In this document: positions 1 through 8,278 of the stretch, piece by piece | Numbering within the stretch: the first letter of the stretch is position 1 | How the letters are laid out: the number at the start of each line of letters is the position of its first letter | Assembly (NCBI GenBank): GCA_002050275.1 | Contig: MWTB01000007.1 | Coordinates: forward strand, 61,598 to 125,597 | Length of the DNA: 64,000 bases | Reading direction: 5' to 3' | DNA from: Anaerolineae bacterium UTCFX1 | GTDB taxonomy: Bacteria; Chloroflexota; Anaerolineae; Anaerolineales; Villigracilaceae | Made by a program: the position numbers and the translations under genes | The notes under the pieces: generated by a model | What the model was told of the DNA's origin: nothing | Seen by the model: only the letters and a program-made list of their open reading frames with translations | The model's database searches: none

Positions 1-1669
1 TGGATAGAGTCAGGTTGACCGTCGAGGGCGAAGCGAGGATGTTGACGGCGTGTCCAAATGAGATATTTTTGAGGATTCCATCCGCGCGCGCGGTGAAAGC
101 GAGATCGTAGGGACTGGATGAGTCAACCGCCGTTGCGGGCTGAATCGCCAGCGGCTGGTTATAGACGACGCCTTCGGCTGTTTCGATGTGCAGGTTGATG
201 GGACCCGGTACGTTTTGGTAGATCCAATGCGAGGCGGCAATGCGCGGCTCGTCACGGATGTAGATGCTGTGAAAGGCAAATGCCCACGCGGCGGTGAGTC
301 CGACCACGATCACCGCAATGGAAATACGCAGTACGTTGTACGAGGTACGTAATTTGTAATTGGCAATCGGTAATTGCTCGAATACAAACCACGCCGCCAT
401 CATCGCAAGCAACGGGTAGATGGGAAGTTGGTAACGCATGGTCGGGTTGAATTGAAACGATTGCCAGAGGAAGTATGCCGCCGTCCAACCCCAAAGAAGC
501 GCATGATGCCATTCGCCTTTGAGGATGCGCCAGCCCATGTAGAGGAATCCGATCCACGCGAGGATGCCGAGAGGCAAACCTAATCCCCACGTCGTCAGAT
601 TTTCAAACGAATACAAATGCGAACGCCGCGCCCATTGAAGATTCCAGGGGAGGTCTGAACCTGCGGCTTGCCCGCGTTGTTGAGTGAGGTCTGCGACCCA
701 ACGAGAGTCAAGCCCCAAACCGTCGAAGGCGTAGGGCTGGAATACGCGGAAGGAGAAGAAGGATGCGAGTCCGCCGACGATGAGGAAAACAGCGATCAGT
801 TTCCAGTAATCAGCGTACAAAGGACGATGGACCATGGACGATTGACCGTTGGCTGCGTCTGCATCGAGTTCGTCGGTCTGTCGTTTGCGGTCTATGGTCA
901 GATACCGAATCGCAAACGCGCCGGGCAAAAGGATTGCAAGCGGATAAATATTTAACTTCGATGCGAGCGCCATGCCGTAGGCAATGCCGAAACCGACGCT
1001 TAAGAGGAATAGAGGATCAGAGAGTAAAGATTGGAGAGTAGAGAATTGGAGAATTGGAGAATTGCCAGTCTCTAGTCTCTTGTCCTTCCACAGCATGATC
1101 TCAACTGCGAAGTAGATCGCTAGAAATGCGAAGGCGTTGACGAACAGGTCGGTTGTGAAGAAATGCGATTGTTGGATCTGCATCACGGTCAACGCGGAGA
1201 AGAGCGAGGCGAGCAACGCTGTGCGGCGATCATACAAGCGAGAGACGATAAGATATAAGAAGAAGATCGCGAATAAATCTGCGGTTGCGGAAAATTGACG
1301 GGCAAAGAGTTTGAGACTGTTCGGCTGGGCAACTTCCACCGCAAAGCGAATCAAAGTCATTGGAAAATTGCCATACACAAACGAACCATAACCGAGATTA
1401 TAGGGATTAAGAGTAGATGTCCTGCTATCAAAATAATCTTGAATGTTAAGCCATTGTTGTTGATCAGAAGGACAGGCGGTAACCGGAATTGTGGGGTCGG
1501 CGCACTTGTGCATTTGCATACGGTCTAACACGCCGCTAAATGTATTTTCATCCGGGTGCTGGTGTTCGCCTTCGCCCCAGTTGACGCCAGTCAAACGCAA
1601 ATAGCCCGCCAGCGCAAGCACAAGCAGGAAGAGAAGATCGTAGACCCAGAAATATTTTTTTTGATTCAT
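1..1669 (-). CDS. GT39-like membrane glycosyltransferase, 3' end cut by window edge
   Basis: The frame is open from the ATG at 1669 to the window edge (556 codons, no stop), so the C-terminus is missing. The N-terminus starts MNQKKYFWVYDLLFLLVLAL, a membrane segment, followed by the lumenal motif HPDEN. Alternating hydrophobic stretches and QQSHFFTTD/FRVFQPYAF motifs resemble polyisoprenyl-phosphate-dependent GT39/PMT-type glycosyltransferases, which transfer a sugar to a lipid or protein on the outer face of the membrane. The substrate cannot be told. It lies downstream of a second GT39-like gene on the same strand, separated by a repeat element. Three 7-nt-periodic repeat arrays lie inside the frame without breaking it. 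Family assignment is by overall architecture only. Confidence 0.75.
   Translation of the reverse strand, partial: MNQKKYFWVYDLLFLLVLALAGYLRLTGVNWGEGEHQHPDENTFSGVLDRMQMHKCADPTIPVTACPSDQQQWLNIQDYFDSRTSTLNPYNLGYGSFVYGNFPMTLIRFAVEVAQPNSLKLFARQFSATADLFAIFFLYLIVSRLYDRRTALLASLFSALTVMQIQQSHFFTTDLFVNAFAFLAIYFAVEIMLWKDKRLETGNSPILQFSTLQSLLSDPLFLLSVGFGIAYGMALASKLNIYPLAILLPGAFAIRYLTIDRKRQTDELDADAANGQSSMVHRPLYADYWKLIAVFLIVGGLASFFSFRVFQPYAFDGLGLDSRWVADLTQQRGQAAGSDLPWNLQWARRSHLYSFENLTTWGLGLPLGILAWIGFLYMGWRILKGEWHHALLWGWTAAYFLWQSFQFNPTMRYQLPIYPLLAMMAAWFVFEQLPIANYKLRTSYNVLRISIAVIVVGLTAAWAFAFHSIYIRDEPRIAASHWIYQNVPGPINLHIETAEGVVYNQPLAIQPATAVDSSSPYDLAFTARADGILKNISFGHAVNILASPSTVNLTLS
331..379. repeat. 7-nt-periodic repeat array inside GT39 gene
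   Basis: Seven consecutive degenerate heptamers (gtacgtt, gtacgag, gtacgta, atttgta, attggca, atcggta, attgctc). The array is read through in frame by the surrounding gene and encodes a hydrophilic linker between two membrane segments. It belongs to the dispersed heptad-repeat family described in the findings. Confidence 0.7.
822..849. repeat. 7-nt-periodic repeat array inside GT39 gene
   Basis: Four heptamers (ggacgat, ggaccat, ggacgat, tgaccgt) inside the same glycosyltransferase frame, encoding part of a hydrophilic loop. The unit sequence differs from the other arrays in the gene but the 7-nt period is the same. Confidence 0.65.
1030..1085. repeat. 7/8-nt-periodic repeat array inside GT39 gene
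   Basis: A run of degenerate units (attggag, agtagag, gaattgga repeats, then ccagtct, ctagtct, cttgtcc). The left part is purine-rich and the right part pyrimidine-rich, giving a loosely inverted arrangement. The coding frame passes through it. Confidence 0.65.
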
Positions 1670-1679
1670 AAATTTTTTG

Positions 1680-1747
1680 AACCGCGAAGCCCGCTAAGAC
1701 CGCAAAGAAAAAACAATCTTTGCGTCCTTTGCGTTCTTGGCGGTTAA
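1680..1747. repeat. 9-nt-periodic inverted repeat element (copy 1)
   Basis: Three nonamers of the type accgcgaag/cccgctaag/accgcaaag, an A-rich centre, then three inverse nonamers ctttgcgtc/ctttgcgtt/cttggcggt. The two halves can pair as a long imperfect hairpin. It fills the gap between the two GT39-like genes, touching the stop of the upstream one. Two more copies lie at 28506 and 39664. Confidence 0.8.
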
Positions 1748-1750
1748 TTA

Positions 1751-3937
1751 TTAGTCTGGCACAAAGAAGATCCAAAAATCGTGCCCGGGGATATCCGAGT
1801 CGAACAGGCGCAGGGTTCCGTTCGGATAGAGCGATTCAAGAACGTCGAGCGCTCCTTGATCGTTCCCAGCGGGGTTTTCAAGGTCGGCTTTGACGATGAA
1901 CAATTTCGGTCCTTCGTATAGCGTCGTGCTGGGAATGTTCTCACGCCACATTGCCATGTCGCGGTAGGTGTCGCCGACCCAAATCGAGGTAAGGCGCGTA
2001 TCCACCCAATACGGGAAGGGAACCACCCACGCGGTCTCGGTCGTGCCGGAGAACTCCTTGAACCCATTAATCACTTTGCCTATGTCCGAAGTATTCCACA
2101 CCGAGCCGCGAAACAAGGCATAATATTGCTTGAAGACTAAATTGTAATTTTGCGCCGCGGAAACGTATAACAAGAATCCCGTCAGCAACAAGGCAAAGAT
2201 CACGCGTCTCTTTCCGCGCCCGAAACTGGTCAACAAACCATCGAACGCCAGCGCCGCAAGAATAAAAACGATAATGTAAGCGCCGCCTGTGCGATTCAAA
2301 GACGGATTTTCACCGGGAAACGCGATGGATAAGGTGGACGGCAATTGCAATAACGGAATAGACGCGAGCAGGAACAAATCCAGCCAATGACGATTGCGAA
2401 GATAGCGGATCAATACAAGCGCGACGCCGAAGATGAACAATGCGGCGGCGATCACATCCAATGCGGGACGGAGAGGGATGGAATGCACCCAAATATTGCC
2501 GTTATTGAAGTTAAACATTTTGAGCGCGTTCCACACATTCGAAAGAAAGATCTGCCCCACCGGGCTCGTGATCTGCGCTTCCGAGCTTGTCAACCTCGTC
2601 ATGGCGCGAAAGTTGAACATCCCCGGATTCTCCGTCAAATAACGGAGCAGGGGCAAGAAAACGAATAACGCCGCCAGCGCCAGCAGCGCCAGCCAGATCA
2701 ATAATTCTTTGCGCGCGCCCTTCGATTGAGGATGAAGCCAATACAACGCAAACGCTGCGACGACGACAAACGGCATAATACGATAAGGACTATATCCATG
2801 CAAGCCAAGCCCCAAGAAGATTCCGGAGAGCAGGAAGTCGTTGCGGTTGCGCATCCGCAAGCCGCGCAGAAGATAGAAAAGCATCGGCGCAGCGAAGAGC
2901 GGATAGAGAGGAAAGCGCAAGCCTACGCGGCTGATCACGTTGGGCCAATACGCGATTCCCACAAGGGTGAACGCGATGAGCGCCACGCGCTTCCCGCCGA
3001 TCTCTTTTCCGAGCAGGTAAATGAAGGGCAGCGTGAAAAAGCCGAGAAAGGCAGCGCCGAGTTTGAGGCTGAGAAATGAAAACCCGCTGCCGAAAATTTT
3101 GAGGATAAGAAGCGTCCAATACATTTGGAAGGCTTCGCGCCCTGTGTTGCGCGGGAAGAAGATGCGCGTTTGCCCCTGCGACACGTCAAACACATCGAGG
3201 AGTTTTTCAGCGTGGTCGCTGAAGGGCTCCGGCGGAACTTGCGCTATTTGCGCAAAACGGAAGAAAGCCGCCAACGCGGTCGCGGCGAGGAGGAGCAACG
3301 TCCAGCGTGAGAGGAGGATCGTCCACGAATCACGCTTTAACCATGCGACAAGGCGGTTGAACAGCGACGCGAGACTCGGCGGATTAACCCAGAATGCCGC
3401 GAGGAAGAAAGCAACGGCTAGAAACCAGATGACAACATTAAAGCTTGTGAACAGGTTGCCTGTGAATAGATAGAACGACCATACCCCCAATATGACGCTG
3501 ATAAAAAATTGAACGGGGCGAAACGTGAGCGGATCGGCGCCTTCGGCTTCCGATTGGAAAGCGGGAAGCGTCCATTCTTTGCGATAGATTGCCCAGCCTA
3601 AAAGATTGAGCGCAATGAAATAGAGAACATAGCCCAGCGTTTTCGTCGTAGCGGGCGGCTCAAAGAAGAATTGTCCGCTGAAAGCGAGAAAAATCGCCAA
3701 CAACGAGCGCCAAGGGAAAGGCGAGTCAGGCTGAACGTCTGTGCCGAGCAACGTCGAAGCGTCGGAAGAGACGGGCGGCTGATCGTCTGACGAAGCCTCA
3801 AACGACCCTGGATTCGCCTGTGCCGCGAAATCGGGGATTTGAATCCGCTCGCCTTTTCCGAATCGAAACAGCGATTTGACATAATCGAGAACGCTAGGTT
3901 CGGCGGCCAGTTTTTGATCGTGAGATTCGTCGTTCAT
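1751..3937 (-). CDS. GT39-like membrane glycosyltransferase, 728 aa
   Basis: The first about 75 residues are soluble and Ser/Asp-rich. They are followed by many hydrophobic segments typical of a polytopic enzyme (for example FLAFSGQFFF, PLFAAPMLFYLLRGL, GGAYIIVFILAALAF) and a soluble C-terminal tail. The HAEKLLDVFDV and GREAFQMYWTLL stretches fit the acidic first periplasmic loop and following helix of ArnT/PMT-like (GT39/GT83) glycosyltransferases. The likely role is transfer of a sugar from a lipid carrier at the membrane; acceptor unknown. The gene is on the same strand as the next downstream GT39 gene, so co-transcription is possible despite the repeat between them. Confidence 0.7.
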   Translation of the reverse strand: MNDESHDQKLAAEPSVLDYVKSLFRFGKGERIQIPDFAAQANPGSFEASSDDQPPVSSDASTLLGTDVQPDSPFPWRSLLAIFLAFSGQFFFEPPATTKTLGYVLYFIALNLLGWAIYRKEWTLPAFQSEAEGADPLTFRPVQFFISVILGVWSFYLFTGNLFTSFNVVIWFLAVAFFLAAFWVNPPSLASLFNRLVAWLKRDSWTILLSRWTLLLLAATALAAFFRFAQIAQVPPEPFSDHAEKLLDVFDVSQGQTRIFFPRNTGREAFQMYWTLLILKIFGSGFSFLSLKLGAAFLGFFTLPFIYLLGKEIGGKRVALIAFTLVGIAYWPNVISRVGLRFPLYPLFAAPMLFYLLRGLRMRNRNDFLLSGIFLGLGLHGYSPYRIMPFVVVAAFALYWLHPQSKGARKELLIWLALLALAALFVFLPLLRYLTENPGMFNFRAMTRLTSSEAQITSPVGQIFLSNVWNALKMFNFNNGNIWVHSIPLRPALDVIAAALFIFGVALVLIRYLRNRHWLDLFLLASIPLLQLPSTLSIAFPGENPSLNRTGGAYIIVFILAALAFDGLLTSFGRGKRRVIFALLLTGFLLYVSAAQNYNLVFKQYYALFRGSVWNTSDIGKVINGFKEFSGTTETAWVVPFPYWVDTRLTSIWVGDTYRDMAMWRENIPSTTLYEGPKLFIVKADLENPAGNDQGALDVLESLYPNGTLRLFDSDIPGHDFWIFFVPD

Positions 3938-3987
3938 CGGCGAGTTGATTGTATAAGCGGAGATGTTCGGACAAAACGCGTCGTCAC

Positions 3988-4779
3988 TTATTTCTTTCTG
4001 GCGATGTAAAAAGTGTACGTTCCATTTTCAACAGTTTCGATGGATGCATAGCGCTCTAGAAATTTCTGCGTGAGCCACAGATTCCATCGGGCGCGAGCTA
4101 TGATCCACTTGCCTGTAAGAACGCGCGCGAAAACCGAAGGAACGCCGAAATAATGTCCCCATTCTAACACGCGCAACGAGGCGGGCGAGAAGTAGTGCCA
4201 GTGCCGTATCATTTCAAATCCGGCGCGTTCGAGGCGCGCGCCCCACACATCGGGGTTGTCGGAATGTTGTGTGCGCGAGATCACGCGAAACCATTCGGTA
4301 TATCGTTTGCCTAACACTTTCGAGATCGAGAGTTCGGTAAGATAGCCAGAATTCGGCACACAGAAGTAGAACGGCGCGTCTTTCTTCAGCACGCGCGCGG
4401 TTTCTTTTAATACGTCGTCAATGTGCGGGATATGTTCCAAAACCGAATTGCTGAACCCACTGGCGAAGTATTCGTCGGGGAACGGAGACTTCGCGCCGTC
4501 GGCTTCCACCAACGCTTTGTATGCGCCATATTTTTTCGCCTCGTGGATAGGCGCGTGCCACGGGTCGAGTCCGACGTCAATTTTTTGATTGAAGGTCAAC
4601 GAGGCGAAGTGACCGTCGCCGGCGCCTACATCGTAGACGGGAGCGGGCAGGGGCAAGCCCTGATAGAACGAGCTTTCGACCGAGCGAAGCAACGCGCGGA
4701 AGTAGGGCAGGTCGCGGAGGTGGAGAAAGAGGAAGTCTTTTGATTGACGATTAACGATTGACGATTGACGATTGGTCAT
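3988..4779 (-). CDS. class I SAM-dependent methyltransferase
   Basis: A 263-aa protein with methyltransferase motif I YDVGAGDGHF near residues 49-58, motif II-like VGLDPWH, and GFSNSVLEHIPHIDDVL plus ARVLKKDAPFYFCVPNSG matching the Methyltransf_11 family. It probably methylates a small molecule or glycan intermediate. Its ATG overlaps the stop of the upstream GT4 gene (ATGA), so the two are translationally coupled. The first about 14 residues (TNRQSSIVNRQSK) are encoded by a 7-nt-periodic repeat array, so the N-terminus looks repeat-derived. Confidence 0.8.
   Translation of the reverse strand: MTNRQSSIVNRQSKDFLFLHLRDLPYFRALLRSVESSFYQGLPLPAPVYDVGAGDGHFASLTFNQKIDVGLDPWHAPIHEAKKYGAYKALVEADGAKSPFPDEYFASGFSNSVLEHIPHIDDVLKETARVLKKDAPFYFCVPNSGYLTELSISKVLGKRYTEWFRVISRTQHSDNPDVWGARLERAGFEMIRHWHYFSPASLRVLEWGHYFGVPSVFARVLTGKWIIARARWNLWLTQKFLERYASIETVENGTYTFYIARKK
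4744..4778. repeat. 7-nt-periodic repeat array at methyltransferase 5' end
   Basis: Five heptamers (ttgacga, ttaacga, ttgacga, ttgacga, ttggtca) forming the start region of the methyltransferase gene. This is the cleanest example of the heptad family in the window. Confidence 0.8.
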
Positions 4780-5936
4780 TGTTTTCCCATAAGTTTTGCA
4801 AATAGTTTTTCATATTCTTGAGCGACCGAATCGGGGTCATAGGATCTCTTGATGGATTCGATATCGCCTTTGAACTTACTCGGTTCATTCAGGACTGTGA
4901 GGATTGATTCAGCCAAATCAGCCGCATCGCCAATTCGAGCGACTCGTCCCATGCCGTGCATCGTCACCGGCTGCCTCACGCCCGGCAGCGCGGACGGGAC
5001 GCACGGCACGCCGTTCATCATCGCTTCGATCTGCACGAGTCCGAACGCCTCGGTGGAATTGAGCGAAGGGACGGTCAATACATCGAGATTGGGATATAAC
5101 GCGGCTAATTGAATAGGATCAAGGTTGCCGAGAAATTTCCAATGCCCGGACGATTCGTATTCTCGAATTCTGGGAATTAACCTGTCGAAGTATGCCTGCT
5201 CGCCCATCACGTTTTGGTGTTGTCCCGCGTATAGCACTTGCGCCTTTGGGTATTTTTTCAAGATCGTTGGTAACGCGTCGAGTAAAACCTCGACCCCTTT
5301 TTCGGAAGCAAAGCGCGTGACCATGCCAATGACAGGACGACGCTCCTTTACATGGTGTTCGTACGCGAAGGCTTCCACTGCGCCGGGGAGTGGACTCGGC
5401 AATTCAACAGGCGGCAGAATGGGGGTCAGTTTTGAGGCGTAACGCGAGAGGTAGGGCGAGTTATCCGCGTAGTCTTGCGTATACGTCACGATGTGATTCG
5501 AAAAAATCCCAGCCGCGTTGTTCATCAAGTTCACGACGAGGTTGACGAAGCGGTTGAAGATGCCGGGAGGCAGAAGCAGATCGCAGTGATAGGTTAGCAC
5601 GGTGGGCTTGCCGAAGAGACGTCCGCGCAATGCCACGCCGGGCGCGTCGAATTGAGGCAGGTGTAACTGAACGACATCGTGTTGCGCGACGAGTTTTGTT
5701 GCGACCCAGCCGAACGCCGGCGCGATGACGCCTTTGCTAATACGCGCCGCCACCGGCACGCGGATGATTTTTACGCCGTCTATCGTTTCTTCGCGCGGAA
5801 GCGACGGTTCGTATTGCATCGTCATCACGGTCACTTGATGACCGCGCCGGGCAAACGCGCGCGCGAGCCGCTCCGCGTAAATGGTGAGACCCGACGTATG
5901 CGGGCGATAGTAGGTGAGAACGGTGAGGATTTTCAT
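4776..5936 (-). CDS. GT4-family glycosyltransferase
   Basis: A 386-aa GT-B fold protein. The N-terminus MKILTVLTYYRPHTSGLTIY and the RRGHQVTVMT segment are typical of GT4 acceptor-binding domains. The C-terminal donor domain has GMVTRFASEKGVEVLLDAL and the E-x7-E region NSTEAFGLVQIEAMMNGVP. It would add a sugar from a nucleotide-sugar to a lipid or glycan acceptor at the inner membrane face. It is the first gene of a minus-strand run with the methyltransferase. Confidence 0.88.
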   Translation of the reverse strand: MKILTVLTYYRPHTSGLTIYAERLARAFARRGHQVTVMTMQYEPSLPREETIDGVKIIRVPVAARISKGVIAPAFGWVATKLVAQHDVVQLHLPQFDAPGVALRGRLFGKPTVLTYHCDLLLPPGIFNRFVNLVVNLMNNAAGIFSNHIVTYTQDYADNSPYLSRYASKLTPILPPVELPSPLPGAVEAFAYEHHVKERRPVIGMVTRFASEKGVEVLLDALPTILKKYPKAQVLYAGQHQNVMGEQAYFDRLIPRIREYESSGHWKFLGNLDPIQLAALYPNLDVLTVPSLNSTEAFGLVQIEAMMNGVPCVPSALPGVRQPVTMHGMGRVARIGDAADLAESILTVLNEPSKFKGDIESIKRSYDPDSVAQEYEKLFAKLMGKQ

Positions 5937-6023
5937 GAGGCGGGACGATTATACCCTCGCGACAAGAAGCAATGCGGTCTCTTTTGTACAGGGGAGGGTC
6001 CAACATCAGACACACCAACGTTC

Positions 6024-6111
6024 ATGTCACCCTGAGCGGTAGCGAAGGGTCTCAAAGATTATCGTGGAGATTCTTCGCCGCCAAAACCAAGAGCGCGGCT
6101 CAGCATGACAT
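6024..6111. repeat. dispersed palindromic element (CCTGAGC type)
   Basis: An 88-bp element whose ends are inverted (atgtcaccctgagc on the left, gctcagcatgacat on the right) with internal gcgaagggtctc and gagattcttcgc half-sites. It occupies the intergenic space upstream of the small membrane protein gene. A related element lies upstream of pyrC at 33148. Confidence 0.75.
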
Positions 6112-6153
6112 AGCAAATTAACTTGATACAATCACCGCCTGTTGAGGTGACTT

Positions 6154-6567
6154 GTGAATTACAAAAAACAAATATTGGGTTGGTTAGTCGCCACCCTGCG
6201 CGAGTCCGCGTGGGCGCCGCTGGCGGTGCTCGGATTTTATTTGGTCGGGCTGGTCTTCGATTGGTACGACCGTTTTCCACCGCTGGATATTCCCACGCAT
6301 TTCATGGGCGGCGTGGCGATCACGTATTTTTTTCGATCCGCCATCAAACAGTCACAAAAATTTCTTGGGGATATTCCCGCGCTTGTTCAAGTTTTGTTCG
6401 CCTTCACCTGCACAGGGACAACGATCATCCTGTGGGAGTTTTACGAGAACGCCTTCGATTACCTCTTCGGCACCACCATGGTGCGCGGATTGGAAGATAC
6501 AGTTGTGGATATGTTTATTGGGATGTCGGGGGCATTGGTGTTGAGTTTGTTTTATGGGAAGAGATGA
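6154..6567 (+). CDS. small integral membrane protein, DUF2238/YjdF-like
   Basis: A 137-aa protein with about four membrane segments. It starts at GTG 6154 with a good ribosome site (gaggtga) just upstream. The pattern DIPTHFMGG, then WEFYENAFD, then GLEDTVVDMFIGMSGA resembles the YjdF/DUF2238 family (H-F-x-G, W-E-x-x-E, D-x-x-x-D-x-x-x-G). No biochemical role is known for the family. The gene stands alone. Confidence 0.6.
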   Translation: MNYKKQILGWLVATLRESAWAPLAVLGFYLVGLVFDWYDRFPPLDIPTHFMGGVAITYFFRSAIKQSQKFLGDIPALVQVLFAFTCTGTTIILWEFYENAFDYLFGTTMVRGLEDTVVDMFIGMSGALVLSLFYGKR

Positions 6568-6602
6568 CTCAAATGAGAACACGATAGTTTGAGTGATTGT
6601 TT

Positions 6603-7130
6603 TTAGGGATAAAAAATGTATTTACGGTGATACCGTAAATAATACATATGCCTATTCTCTAGCCGCAATAATCTGAAATTTGAATCTATGCCAAATTGCG
6701 ACAAGGCGGATTTGTCCAATTTACTTGAAATAATGATCTGTCCCTTGTCGTCAAAACTAATAAATCCCGAATCAAAGCAAGCGTCCAAATTTGGAAGCAA
6801 TAATAAACCATTGTACACATCAAGCCTTTCGGCGTTTGACGAGTCGCGCCAAGGCTTGATGTGAGACGCCCGAAGTAACTCGATTTGTTGACAACCAGTG
6901 ACTGAACAACCACGCCAATATTCGATCAATGACTTTTTGAATTGACCCTGTCCTATTCGGCTTTGTATAATTGACTCTCGCGTTGTTTTCTTTAGTTTTT
7001 TGTAGCTGTTTCTGTGTTGTTCAATTTCTTGGAGAACGTTTGGGCGTGACGCTTCTTGACTGTCAACAATTTTTTCTAGCTCAGATACATACTTATTCTT
7101 GATTTTTCTAAGCCCAAAACTAAAATTCTG
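6603..7130 (-). pseudogene. HNH_2 endonuclease C-terminal part, lacking a start codon
   Basis: An open frame with SRIGQGQF, LIEYWRGCSVTGC, ASHIKPWRDS, YNGLLLLPNLDACFDSGFI and YLRYHRK, which together match the PF13391-type HNH nuclease domain. The conserved domain begins well upstream of the first usable start (TTG at 6929). No ATG, GTG or TTG occurs between the upstream TAA (7133-7131) and 6929. The frame is identical to that of the upstream gene, so this looks like the second half of one HNH protein broken by a single stop codon. Initiation at ATT or ATC cannot be excluded. Base composition is AT-richer than in the flanks. Confidence 0.7.
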
Positions 7131-7877
7131 TTAGCTTTTTAGAAACGCTTTAAACCATGGGAGATTACTGATAGATATTGCGGGTTCAAATATTCTGCCA
7201 ATGTCGCCTGATACTGAAAATTTGAAACCCGAACTTTTGGGCAATCGTCTTATACGATCTGCAACAAAATAATAATGCAAAAAATATTTTCGCGGCTTTC
7301 CCATTCCGCTTACAAGCCAAATATGACTTCCTATTAAATCGGCAAAAGACTTGCTTGTTGAAATGCCAAAGCTGTCAATATCTCTGTCTTGAATTTCCCC
7401 CATGATCTGTGAGTTGTGATATTGAATATAATGCGCTGGTTGCTGTATGCTAAACCAGCGCAGCTCTTGAAGCGCCTGAGTGACTTCTTTATGCATGACC
7501 ATTGACCATTCGTTGGCAACGTCATCTGGTCGCAAGAACCAAGATAAAACATAGGATATTTGGCCGCTATCATCCCAATAATTGAGCCCTTTCCGCAATA
7601 GGTTTCCAATTTTTCCGTATTGTAAATTTGCCGCATTAAAATTTTTGTATCCCGCAGAATTTGCTAGCTGTCGTGCAGTCAAGGTATGCTTGGGCGCTAA
7701 AAATTGAGCTCTCAGCATTGCTTTTTGACCCGCTGTCAGTTTTTCTTGTATTTGAAGAAACACGGTCTTGTACTCCGCAATAGAAGGAACAGCGGGAAGG
7801 TTGTTAGGCGCAGAATTAATTCTGTTGATGCTTGATTTTTTTCTCATAGTTTTCATATTGATATTTATTGTAATCAA
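7131..7877 (-). CDS. N-terminal domain protein of an HNH nuclease family
   Basis: A 248-aa protein. Residues about 35-110, with LTAGQKAMLRAQFLAPKH and YKNFNAANLQYGKIGNLL, resemble the N-terminal domain found in HNH restriction-type endonucleases (McrA-like). Its TAA stop is followed, in the same frame, by the HNH domain itself, so the pair probably derives from a single gene of about 425 codons. The start is uncertain: TTG 7877 lies 4 bases after the stop of the zinc-ribbon gene, and ATGs at 7856 and 7847 are possible. It lies in an AT-rich patch, suggesting horizontal transfer. Confidence 0.6.
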   Translation of the reverse strand: MITININMKTMRKKSSINRINSAPNNLPAVPSIAEYKTVFLQIQEKLTAGQKAMLRAQFLAPKHTLTARQLANSAGYKNFNAANLQYGKIGNLLRKGLNYWDDSGQISYVLSWFLRPDDVANEWSMVMHKEVTQALQELRWFSIQQPAHYIQYHNSQIMGEIQDRDIDSFGISTSKSFADLIGSHIWLVSGMGKPRKYFLHYYFVADRIRRLPKSSGFKFSVSGDIGRIFEPAISISNLPWFKAFLKS

Positions 7878-7880
7878 CAG

Positions 7881-8216
7881 CTATGTTTTGGGTGAAGGGG
7901 CTAGCTCGCCGCATGAACATTTGCCGCTGATGAAAACATGCACATGACTAAACTCTAATGAGCGATTTGTATTGGCGACAAAAGCAGGCAGAGTATACGC
8001 GCTGCGACAATTTGGGCACCACCCATTAAATACTGCATGGAGGCATTTTGGACAAATTTGATCAGCCACAGTGACTATATCAGGACCATCGGCAGACGCT
8101 AGCCTCCCGTAAAACAGAACCTTACAGCTTTCGCACTGATACTCTCCCCAATTTTCTTGAATAAGATGATTGCACTTGCTCGCGCCGCCACATTCAGGAC
8201 AATTTAATTCTTTCAT
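7881..8216 (-). CDS. multi-zinc-ribbon protein, function unknown
   Basis: A 111-aa protein with Cys pairs CPEC, CESC, CPKC, CPNC and CSC, enough for at least two zinc ribbons, plus a His pair (SHVHVF). The gene sits immediately upstream of the HNH-domain gene with a 3-base gap, so they are probably co-transcribed. A nucleic-acid-binding partner of the nuclease is a guess from context only. Its SD (aaggaga) precedes the ATG at 8216. Confidence 0.6.
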   Translation of the reverse strand: MKELNCPECGGASKCNHLIQENWGEYQCESCKVLFYGRLASADGPDIVTVADQICPKCLHAVFNGWCPNCRSAYTLPAFVANTNRSLEFSHVHVFISGKCSCGELAPSPKT

Positions 8217-8278
8217 TGATTCTCCTTCTTGGGACAGAGATAAACTCTCTGTCAGCGCAATTGTCTATCTCGTAAATC

